This document shows, piece after piece, positions 16,732-22,551 of a DNA stretch of 25,728 bases. Position 1 is the first letter of the stretch. The number at the start of each line of letters is the position of its first letter. The notes beneath the pieces were generated by a model. It saw nothing but the letters and a program-made list of their open reading frames with translations, ran no database searches and had not been told where the DNA came from. This DNA comes from an uncultured Lachnospiraceae bacterium (GTDB lineage Bacteria > Bacillota_A > Clostridia > Lachnospirales > Lachnospiraceae), in assembly GCA_910585655.1 (NCBI GenBank), contig CAJUFW010000010.1, positions 11,602 to 37,329 on the forward strand. Direction: 5' to 3'. The position numbers and the translations under genes are program-made.

Positions 16732-16899
16732 GTGAGGAACGCATACCGCGCCGGAGAAAGCCCGGCTGAATCATTTCTGCAGGAAGAATCCAGCAAGAAA
16801 TTTTTTGCCTGGAGGCTTCCTGTTTTTGAATACCCAGGTATCGGTATCCAAGCAAACCGGAAAAGAGCTGGAGAGCAGAATCGATCTGGGAGTAGGTGA
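16732..16899 (+). CDS. Possible small ORF in the gap before the pilin-like gene, 55 codons
   Basis: The 315-base gap between virD4 and the pilin-like gene has a near-perfect Shine-Dalgarno sequence (AAAGGAGGTGAGG, 16726-16738) with no ATG, GTG or TTG at normal distance. An in-frame GTG inside it (16732) opens a 55-codon ORF with a protein-like composition (RNAYRAGESPAESFLQEESS, then FFAWRLPVFEYPGIGIQ). It may be a small gene with an unusual or lost start, or a remnant. The terminator-like hairpin at 16780-16827 lies inside it, so both readings cannot easily be functional. Confidence 0.28.
   Translation: MRNAYRAGESPAESFLQEESSKKFFAWRLPVFEYPGIGIQANRKRAGEQNRSGSR
16780..16827 (+). terminator. Terminator-like long hairpin between virD4 and the channel genes
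   Basis: CAGGAAG (16780-16786) pairs with CTTCCTG (16816-16822); inside it TCCAG pairs with CTGGA, and CAAGAAA can partly pair with TTTTTTG. The stem is followed directly by five T residues (16823-16827). It could partly insulate or attenuate the channel operon starting at 17019. Confidence 0.5.
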
Positions 16900-17018
16900 G
16901 AAGCAGGAGAAAGAAGCAGGAAAGAGAAGCTGAGAGGAGAGCCGAGAGAGGGAGAGGTAAGGTGGTATCCTATGATATCTTTCCAAAACGAGAAAAAAGA
17001 AAAAAGGAGAAGAACGTT

Positions 17019-17477
17019 ATGCGTCGAATAAACACAGAATCCATCAAAATCAGAAACCAGAAAGAAACAAAGAACAGAAGGAAGAAGAAAACAGCTGAAA
17101 GAAAAACGGTGCGTAGAAAAGCAGGAAAACGGTTTGGCAGATGGTACCGTGCTGCTTGTCTGGCGGTGACAATGGTTTCCCTGCTTCCGGTAACAGCGCT
17201 GGCAGCCGAAAGCGAAGGAAAGAGTCCAGCAGGCGGCGGAGGCGCAGCAACCGGAGGAGGTACCACTGCTATTACACAACCGCTGGATAACCTGAAAACT
17301 CTTGTCACCGCTATCATCGGAGCCGTCGGTATTATTATTCTGGCAAAGAATGTCATGGAGTTTGCACAGGCTTATCAGCAGCAGGATTCCTCGACCATGA
17401 ACTCTGCCCTGAAAGGGATTGTAGCAGGAGTGATGATGGCGGGGATTTCGACGGTGATGACCTTCCTTGGATTTTAA
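17019..17477 (+). CDS. Maff2/VirB2-like small pilin-type membrane protein
   Basis: ATG 17019 follows AAAAAGGAG about nine bases upstream; the in-frame extension to GTG 16896 has no ribosome binding site. The 152-residue precursor has a long basic N-region (~48 residues), a hydrophobic signal core ACLAVTMVSLLPVTALA with an ALA|AES-type cleavage site, a Gly/Ala-rich spacer and two membrane helices (LVTAIIGAVGIIILAKNVM and IVAGVMMAGISTVMTFLGF) separated by a short polar turn. This hairpin layout matches Maff2 proteins and VirB2/TrbC pilins. It is the first gene of the channel cluster, the usual position in Tn1549-like elements. Role: mating-channel or pilus subunit (inferred). Confidence 0.75.
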   Translation: MRRINTESIKIRNQKETKNRRKKKTAERKTVRRKAGKRFGRWYRAACLAVTMVSLLPVTALAAESEGKSPAGGGGAATGGGTTAITQPLDNLKTLVTAIIGAVGIIILAKNVMEFAQAYQQQDSSTMNSALKGIVAGVMMAGISTVMTFLGF

Positions 17478-17532
17478 CCGAATTTTCTTGGACGGAAAGC
17501 AAGGTATTTGAAAGAATGGAGGTGAAATCGAA

Positions 17533-18375
17533 GTGGACATTTTGAAGCTGGGGGACAAGATACTGGCACTGTTAGAAATCGTGTTCGGTTTCTGGAATCA
17601 TCAGGTCGGACTGGTGTTTTCGTTGCTGGGACAGTCTCCTGCAACGTTTAAAGGCGGTGTTCCATGGCAGGTGGTAGAGAGGCTGGAGCCGATCTTTGTC
17701 GGAGTGGGTTCTTCTCTGGTGGTGCTGTTCTTTGTGATCGGCTTTTGTTCGGAAAGTGTGGATGTACGGGAGGAAATGCGCTTTGAAGTCATCTTGCGTA
17801 TGCTGATCCGACTGGGAATTTCCGAATGGCTGGTCGCGAACAATCTGACGATTTTAAAGGCGATCTTTGCCACGACAGGGAATCTGGTCGGAGCGCTTTC
17901 TGCTGAGCCCTATACGGAAGTTTTACTGGATCCGGTACAGGCAGAAGTCATCCGGGGGCTGGGATTTGGAGAAAGCCTGATTATGCTGATTCTGACCGCG
18001 TTACTAAGCGTGATTGTAATTCTTTGCGGCTTTTTCCTGCTTTACACCGTATATTTCCGGTTTTTAAAGCTGATGGTGATCGTACCGCTTGCACCGCTCG
18101 CCTTGTCTACGATGGCAGGAAACCGAACCGTAGCACATACTGCAAGCTCCTATCTCAAGCATGTTCTTTCAGTCGGGCTGGAGGCGGTGACAATGGCACT
18201 GGCGATGCTGCTTTGCAATGCGTTTATCCGCGCAGGTCTCCCTGCCTTTACCGGAGAGTATACGGACTGGGCAAAGACGTTGATCTATCTGTGCGAAATG
18301 ACGTTTACGATTGCTCTTACAGTCGGGAGCATCAAAGGGGCACAGTCTCTGACGAGTAAAGTCTTGGGCTTATAA
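17533..18375 (+). CDS. VirB6/TrbL-like polytopic channel protein
   Basis: GTG 17533 follows GGAGGTGA with seven bases of spacing. The 280-residue protein has five or more membrane helices, for example IFVGVGSSLVVLFFVIGF (about 54-71), SLIMLILTALLSVIVILCGF (about 139-158), a LMVIVPLAPLALSTM segment (about 176-190), EAVTMALAMLLCNAFI (about 217-232) and ALTVGSIKGAQSL near the C-terminus. Length, topology and position between the pilin-like gene and prgI match the inner-membrane VirB6-like (CD1112-type) protein of clostridial transfer systems. It would form the membrane pore with VirB4 and PrgI. Confidence 0.8.
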   Translation: MDILKLGDKILALLEIVFGFWNHQVGLVFSLLGQSPATFKGGVPWQVVERLEPIFVGVGSSLVVLFFVIGFCSESVDVREEMRFEVILRMLIRLGISEWLVANNLTILKAIFATTGNLVGALSAEPYTEVLLDPVQAEVIRGLGFGESLIMLILTALLSVIVILCGFFLLYTVYFRFLKLMVIVPLAPLALSTMAGNRTVAHTASSYLKHVLSVGLEAVTMALAMLLCNAFIRAGLPAFTGEYTDWAKTLIYLCEMTFTIALTVGSIKGAQSLTSKVLGL

Positions 18376-18391
18376 GAAGGAGGTGAGAAAT

Positions 18392-18817
18392 CTGATCATC
18401 GAAATCAATCAGGACATTGAACGGTATCAGGAAACCGTTCTGCTGGGGCTGACCGCGAAGCAGCTTTTGTTTTCGGCTGCTTCTGTTGCGGCAGGCGGTG
18501 GGATTGTACTGGTACTCTATCCGTTCATCGGACTGACCGCCAGTGTGTATCTCATCATTCCGGTCGTGACGCCGATTGCACTGGGCGGCTTTTATTCCTA
18601 CCATGGAATGAGCTTTTATACCTGTATGAGGCGAAAACTCCGAATGCTGTTTGCCAATCGTCCCCTGGTGTATGTATCAACGGAACGGGAGGAAGAGTTA
18701 TATTTGCTTTCCGGTAAGGAAAAGAGAAACAGAAAACAGAAGGAGAACAGCAAGAAGAGAAGTAAGAAAAGCAGGAAAAGAAACAGAACAACATCGTTTC
18801 CTGGAACTTTTGGATAA
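18392..18817 (+). CDS. prgI: PrgI/VirB3-like membrane protein, probable CTG start
   Basis: The protein is a PrgI-family member: a short IEINQDIERYQETVLLGLTAKQ-type N-terminus, then two close membrane helices (LLFSAASVAAGGGIVLVL; ASVYLIIPVVTPIALGGF) and a basic tail. The GTG at 18383 lies within the Shine-Dalgarno sequence AAGGAGG (18377-18383), so it is a poor start. CTG 18392 is eight bases from AGGAGG and coincides with the position where family members usually begin (M-x-x-x-I-N). I prefer CTG. PrgI works with VirB4 at the membrane in Gram-positive T4SS. The C-terminal ~35 residues are Lys/Arg-rich and not conserved as far as I can tell. Confidence 0.8.
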   Translation: MIIEINQDIERYQETVLLGLTAKQLLFSAASVAAGGGIVLVLYPFIGLTASVYLIIPVVTPIALGGFYSYHGMSFYTCMRRKLRMLFANRPLVYVSTEREEELYLLSGKEKRNRKQKENSKKRSKKSRKRNRTTSFPGTFG

Positions 18818-18828
18818 AAGGTTCCAGG
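18800..18828 (+). repeat. Long stable hairpin spanning the prgI stop codon
   Basis: CCTGGAACTTTT (18800-18811) pairs with AAAA (18816-18819) and GTTCCAGG (18821-18828) around a GGAT loop with one bulged G, a stem of 12 pairs. It contains the prgI stop TAA (18815-18817) and ends about 20 bases before the virB4 ribosome binding site. No T-tract follows, so it is not a terminator. It may influence translation coupling or mRNA processing. Confidence 0.6.
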
Positions 18829-18858
18829 AGACCACCCGTCAGGAACAGGAGGTTACAG

Positions 18859-21282
18859 TTGGCATTATTTTCAGACGGATTCCGGGAGTTAAAAAGAGCG
18901 GCAGAGCCGCTTTATAAAACCCCGAAATCCATACAGGAAACGATTGAAATCCGAAGAATAGCGGAAAATGGGATTTTTGAGCTGGGGAAAGGGCAAATCG
19001 CCTCGTTTCGGCGCTTTTCCAAATGCTATCGCTTTCAGGATATCAATTATACGACCATGGAGGAAAGCGAGCAGGCAGCGATTTTAGAGCGGTATTGTAA
19101 GTTTTTAAACTCCCTGGATGTGAACTTTAAGATTACGATCAACAACAAAAACAAAGACCGGGAGGAACTGCGGGAACATCGGTTTCTCCAGCCGCAGCCG
19201 GATGGCTTCAACCAGTACCGGAACGCTTACAATGATATCATGGAAGGAAAGCTCCAGGAGGGCAGACAGGGAATCGAGCAGGAGCGTTACCTGACCGTAA
19301 CGATCGAACGGAAAACCTTTGAGGAAGCAAAGGCACAGTTTACTACGATAGAAGCTTCTTTGTACCGGGCATTTGGGGAACTGGGGGCAGAACTGGTGCC
19401 GCTTTCCGGGAATGAGCGTATCCGGGTACTCTATGATTATTACCACCTGGGACAGGAAAGCAGCTTTGACTTTGATATTCGGGAGGCAAAGAAAACCGGA
19501 GCAGATTTCCGCAACGATCTGGCAGGCGGGCTGCTGCAGTTTTACCCGGATTATTTCCGAGACGAGGGAAAATTTTGCCGGGCGCTGTTTCTAAAAAAAT
19601 GCCCGTCCAGTCTTTCAGATCGGTTTTTCAATGAAATTACGTCGCTTCCGGTACATGCCATGGTCAGCATTGATGCGGTGCCGATTCCCAAAGATATGAC
19701 GACGAGACTGTTACAGAAAAAATATCTGGGCATTGAATCGGATATCATCCGACAGCAGCGTACCCGAAACCGGAATCAGGATTTTTCCTCTGAAATTTCC
19801 TATAACAAACGGATTGAGAAAAAAGAGATCGAAGAAATCATGGACAACGTGCGGGAGAATGACCAGTGCCTGTTTTATGTGGCGATTACGCTGCTTCTGA
19901 TGGCAGGCACCAAAGAGGAGCTAGACAGCGTGACAGAAACCGTAGAAACCATTGGAAAACGGCATTCTGTTACGATCGAGACGCATTACCTGAACCAGCG
20001 GGAAGCGTTGAACACAGCTCTTCCGATTGGCGTCCGGCAGGTCGAGACCATGCGTACCATGCTGACGCCCAGCCTGGCGGCGTTTCTGCCGTTTAACGTC
20101 CAGGAGCTAAACGATCCGGATGGTTGTTATTACGGAGTCAACCAGGTGTCCAAAAATCTCAATATCGGAAACCGCAAACGGCTGATCAATGGGAATGGTT
20201 TTGTCTTTGGTGTCCCAGGTTCCGGGAAATCTTTTTTCTGTAAGATGGAAATGGGGAGCGTATTGTTAGGAAGCAGGGATGAGATCATCGTTATCGATCC
20301 CATGAATGAATACTTTGATTTGGCTCGCACCTACGGCGGGGCGGTTGTCAACATGAGTACCTACACCCATCATTATGTCAATCCGTTAGCGATCGACCTT
20401 CCGAACCTCGACCTCCATGACAGCCAGGGACTGATCCGGGAGAAGGGGGAATTTATGCTGGGCTTATGCGAACAGTGTATGGAAGGAGACCTCCATTCCC
20501 GCCAGAAATCGGTGATCGATCGCTGCGTCCGAAAGCTGTATCTGGATCTGGTCAGGAAACGGCTGGACGGAGAAGAAGAAATCAAAGAGCCCATCATGTC
20601 GGACTTTTACCATATCCTGATGGAGCAGCCGGAGGAAGAAGCCAGAGACATCGCCCTTTCGCTGGAGCTGTTTGTGAATGGCTCCTTGAATATCTTCAAT
20701 CATCCAACCAATGTAGATGTGGAGAATCGTTTTACTGTTTATGGCATCCGGGATTTAGGGACGGAACTGTCCCCCATCACGATGTTAGTGATGATGGAGA
20801 GCATCCAGAACCGTATTCTGGCAAATGGAAAGCGGGGTGTAGCCACCTGGCTGTATGTCGATGAGTTTCATGTGCTTTTAAATTCGGAATATTCCGCAAA
20901 GTATTTACAGCAGCTCTGGAAAAAGGTGAGGAAGCAGGGAGGACTTTGCACCGGTATGACACAAAATGTAGTCGATTTGCTGCAAAATTATACCGCTACG
21001 ACCATGCTTGCCAACTCGGAATTTGTTGTACTGTTCAAGCAGGCTAATACCGACAGTGCGGAACTGGCAGAAGTAATCGGCATCTCAGAGGCACAGCTTC
21101 GGTTTGTTACCAATACTCCCAGCGGGATGGGGCTGATGAAGTGCGGAAGTGTGATTTTGCCGTTTGATCATACGATAGCGAAAGAAAGCAAGCTGTATCA
21201 ACTCTATAATACCAACCTGCACGAAAAGCTGGAGCAGGAGAAAAAAGCAGTTGACAAGACAGGTCTCCCTGTGGTAGAGTAA
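18859..21282 (+). CDS. virB4: VirB4-type conjugation ATPase (CD1110-like)
   Basis: TTG 18859 is six bases after AGGAGG, which fixes the start. The 807-residue protein carries the VirB4/TraE-type ATPase with Walker A GVPGSGKS (residues 451-458), a following IVIDPMNEYFDLAR segment and Walker B LYVDEFH (about 665-671), then KKVRKQGG, an MTQNVVDLL motif and LANSEFVVLF, all typical of VirB4. The N-terminal half (SLDVNFKITINNKNKDREEL) matches the non-catalytic VirB4 domain. It powers channel assembly and transport together with VirD4. The length is typical. Its last codons also carry the candidate promoter for the downstream unit. Confidence 0.95.
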   Translation: MALFSDGFRELKRAAEPLYKTPKSIQETIEIRRIAENGIFELGKGQIASFRRFSKCYRFQDINYTTMEESEQAAILERYCKFLNSLDVNFKITINNKNKDREELREHRFLQPQPDGFNQYRNAYNDIMEGKLQEGRQGIEQERYLTVTIERKTFEEAKAQFTTIEASLYRAFGELGAELVPLSGNERIRVLYDYYHLGQESSFDFDIREAKKTGADFRNDLAGGLLQFYPDYFRDEGKFCRALFLKKCPSSLSDRFFNEITSLPVHAMVSIDAVPIPKDMTTRLLQKKYLGIESDIIRQQRTRNRNQDFSSEISYNKRIEKKEIEEIMDNVRENDQCLFYVAITLLLMAGTKEELDSVTETVETIGKRHSVTIETHYLNQREALNTALPIGVRQVETMRTMLTPSLAAFLPFNVQELNDPDGCYYGVNQVSKNLNIGNRKRLINGNGFVFGVPGSGKSFFCKMEMGSVLLGSRDEIIVIDPMNEYFDLARTYGGAVVNMSTYTHHYVNPLAIDLPNLDLHDSQGLIREKGEFMLGLCEQCMEGDLHSRQKSVIDRCVRKLYLDLVRKRLDGEEEIKEPIMSDFYHILMEQPEEEARDIALSLELFVNGSLNIFNHPTNVDVENRFTVYGIRDLGTELSPITMLVMMESIQNRILANGKRGVATWLYVDEFHVLLNSEYSAKYLQQLWKKVRKQGGLCTGMTQNVVDLLQNYTATTMLANSEFVVLFKQANTDSAELAEVIGISEAQLRFVTNTPSGMGLMKCGSVILPFDHTIAKESKLYQLYNTNLHEKLEQEKKAVDKTGLPVVE
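21251..21280 (+). promoter_or_regulatory. Candidate sigma-A promoter with operator-like inverted repeat
   Basis: TTGACA (21251-21256, perfect -35) is followed by an 18-base spacer and TAGAGT (21275-21280), which is preceded by TG to form an extended -10 (TGGTAGAGT). The spacer contains an inverted repeat ACAGG-TCTC-CCTGT (21259-21272), which could be an operator. It lies inside the last codons of virB4. Transcription would begin near 21286-21289, ahead of the structured leader. Promoter calls by eye can be wrong, though six of six -35 bases plus an extended -10 is a good match. Confidence 0.55.
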
Positions 21283-21287
21283 AGGCA

Positions 21288-21434
21288 ATGAAAAGCTTTG
21301 GTGCTTTTGCGGCGATAGAGAGGAGCTACCCGTCCCGGCTTTGCGGGCAATACAAATACAAAGGTCGTCTCTACCTATGGAGTATCATAGGTCTGCTCCC
21401 AGAATTGCAATTCAAAAAAGGAAACAAGGCCTGA
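21288..21434 (+). CDS. Possible small ORF in the leader, 48 codons
   Basis: ATG 21288 opens a 48-codon frame (MKSFGAFAAIERSYPSRL..., then LYLWSIIGLLPELQF) ending in a TGA that lies in the 5' arm of the terminator at 21429-21461. There is only a weak ribosome binding site (TAAAGG), but if the candidate promoter is real the ATG would be at or almost at the 5' end of the transcript (leaderless). It could be a leader peptide, a tiny toxin or antitoxin-type protein, or chance within a structured RNA. Confidence 0.35.
   Translation: MKSFGAFAAIERSYPSRLCGQYKYKGRLYLWSIIGLLPELQFKKGNKA
21322..21399 (+). ncRNA. Candidate structured leader RNA
   Basis: A closing stem GGAGC (21322-21326)/GCTCC (21395-21399) encloses a hairpin CCCG (21334-21337)/CGGG (21344-21347) with a GCTTTG loop and a second hairpin ACCTATG (21373-21379)/CATAGGT (21386-21392) with a GAGTAT loop: a three-way-junction-like fold. 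It is followed by an intrinsic terminator and then a gene start, the layout of an attenuator or riboswitch. No known class is recognised, and covariation cannot be tested from a single sequence. It overlaps the possible 48-codon ORF. Confidence 0.35.
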
Positions 21435-21461
21435 ACCTAACCGTTCGGGCTGTTTTCTTTT
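21429..21461 (+). terminator. Intrinsic terminator before the PBECR4-like gene
   Basis: GCCTGAAC (21429-21436) pairs with GTTCGGGC (21443-21450), one G-U pair, loop CTAACC, followed by TGTTTTCTTTT. It ends 18 bases before the start codon at 21479, leaving room only for the ribosome binding site. It is best read as a regulatory attenuator or as the end of a short leader transcript. Confidence 0.75.
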
Positions 21462-21478
21462 ACAGGCGGGGAGGAAGC

Positions 21479-22393
21479 ATGCAGGATAAAAGGCTCTGGA
21501 ACATTTTCCAATCTACGAAAGATACGATTTGCAGGTATGATTATGAGATTCATACACCAAAACGTATCCTACATCTGACGAATACCGAAGATAAGATACC
21601 ACATCTGATGGGACTGCAATATGCCGGGAAACCAAACCAGTATACCGGGGATTTTGGAGCATATGCTATCAAAAAAGGAAGAATTACCATGGAATCCATA
21701 GAAAAGCTGGTGGGGAAATATTACCAGACAGAGGAGAAGCAGCGGAGAATTTTGGAAGTCATTCATCTGAAGCTGGATAATCTGCACCTGTTGGGAGAGA
21801 TGTTTTTTTCTTATTCCAAGCTGTATCTGTATGATATCGGAAAAAAAGAGGATTCCAATTTTGACAGTGATTACCTGATGGTACATCAGATGGAGGACAG
21901 GACACTTCATTTGGGAATCATAAAGCTAGAGAAAAAGGGAAAGAACTTTTGTCAATGCAATTCCTTTATGACTACCTATAAAAAAGATAAGAACCACGAT
22001 GCGTATTATCGTAACTTGCCACATTGCTATGAAATCAGCAAGATTGTACGGGAAGACAAGCAGTCGAAGCGTGCAGAGACGATTTACCAGAGCCAGGAAG
22101 CCGAGTACCGGGAGCGATCCGGCATTGAAAAAATGCTGGCAGCGGATGGAATACTGCCAGAGGACAAGCTGATAACGGAAATCATCAAGGTCAATCTGAA
22201 ATTCGGGAAATATCATTTGTTAGAAGAGCTGAAAAACCAGGAGACCATGCTGGCAGGCTGTGCCAATAAAAGGGAAGAAGCACTGGTTCAGTCGATGGAG
22301 CGAATGCTGGCAGAAGCTTATCGGCAGAAAAGGGAAGGATATCAGCAGAAAGAGGAAGAACATATCGGGGAAGTATCCGAAGACCGTTGCTAG
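21479..22393 (+). CDS. PBECR4-like protein (nuclease-superfamily-like) of the conjugative element
   Basis: ATG 21479 is preceded by GGGGAGG at short but workable spacing; the in-frame extension to 21341 passes through the terminator and is unlikely. Residues ~1-170 resemble what I know of PBECR4 domains (phage Barnase-EndoU-ColicinE5/D-RelE-like nuclease class 4): RYDYEIHTPKRILHL, then IPHLMGLQYAGK, YAIKKGRITMESIEKL, LDNLHLLGEMFF, a DSDYLMVHQM segment and TLHLGIIKL. The C-terminal ~130 residues are helical and charged (REDKQSKRAETIYQSQEAEY...). Such domains occur on phages and mobile elements and are predicted RNA- or DNA-acting nucleases or effectors, largely untested. No signal peptide. It sits between virB4 and the wall hydrolase with its own promoter-leader. 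A non-enzymatic accessory protein remains possible. Confidence 0.6.
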   Translation: MQDKRLWNIFQSTKDTICRYDYEIHTPKRILHLTNTEDKIPHLMGLQYAGKPNQYTGDFGAYAIKKGRITMESIEKLVGKYYQTEEKQRRILEVIHLKLDNLHLLGEMFFSYSKLYLYDIGKKEDSNFDSDYLMVHQMEDRTLHLGIIKLEKKGKNFCQCNSFMTTYKKDKNHDAYYRNLPHCYEISKIVREDKQSKRAETIYQSQEAEYRERSGIEKMLAADGILPEDKLITEIIKVNLKFGKYHLLEELKNQETMLAGCANKREEALVQSMERMLAEAYRQKREGYQQKEEEHIGEVSEDRC

Positions 22394-22414
22394 CAGGCTG
22401 CTTTAGAGGGAGAA

Positions 22415-22495
22415 ATGCTTTTCGGTCTGGAGAGAGCGCCAGGAGAAATCATCAAAAAAAGAAAAAGGAAAAAGAATAGCAAGTTCAGCATCTAA
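22415..22495 (+). CDS. Possible leader peptide, 26 codons
   Basis: ATG 22415 after GAGGGAGAA opens a very basic peptide (MLFGLERAPGEIIKKRKRKK...) whose stop codon (22493-22495) lies in the 5' arm of the following terminator. Ribosome position on such an ORF could affect hairpin formation. Weak evidence: short, low-complexity, A-rich DNA. Confidence 0.2.
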   Translation: MLFGLERAPGEIIKKRKRKKNSKFSI

Positions 22496-22522
22496 GCCAC
22501 AGGGTTTAGGTGCTATTTTTTT
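22487..22522 (+). terminator. Strong intrinsic terminator before the peptidase gene
   Basis: AGCATCTAAGCC (22487-22498) pairs with GGTTTAGGTGCT (22503-22514) over 12 bp, including G-U pairs, with an ACAG loop, then A and seven T residues (22516-22522). It lies 30 bases ahead of the peptidase start, again just before a gene rather than after an operon end. Confidence 0.85.
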
Positions 22523-22551
22523 GCGCTTTTTTCGGAAAGGAGAGGGAAAAG

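Noticed and set aside
16584..17558. 324-residue minus-strand ORF covering the virD4 to pilin gap
   Set aside because: It is antisense to the virD4 tail and the pilin-like gene and is dominated by Ser/Phe/Cys; no start signal. It does not explain the gap.
18651..18917. 88-residue plus-strand ORF overlapping the prgI tail and virB4 start
   Set aside because: Its middle looks coiled-coil-like (FLELLDKRFQETTRQEQEV), which raised the idea of a frameshifted prgI tail, but it has no start signal and virB4 covers its end. Not supported as a gene.
21341..21478. 46-residue N-terminal extension of the PBECR4-like gene
   Set aside because: It would be translated through the terminator and has no ribosome binding site, whereas ATG 21479 has one immediately upstream.
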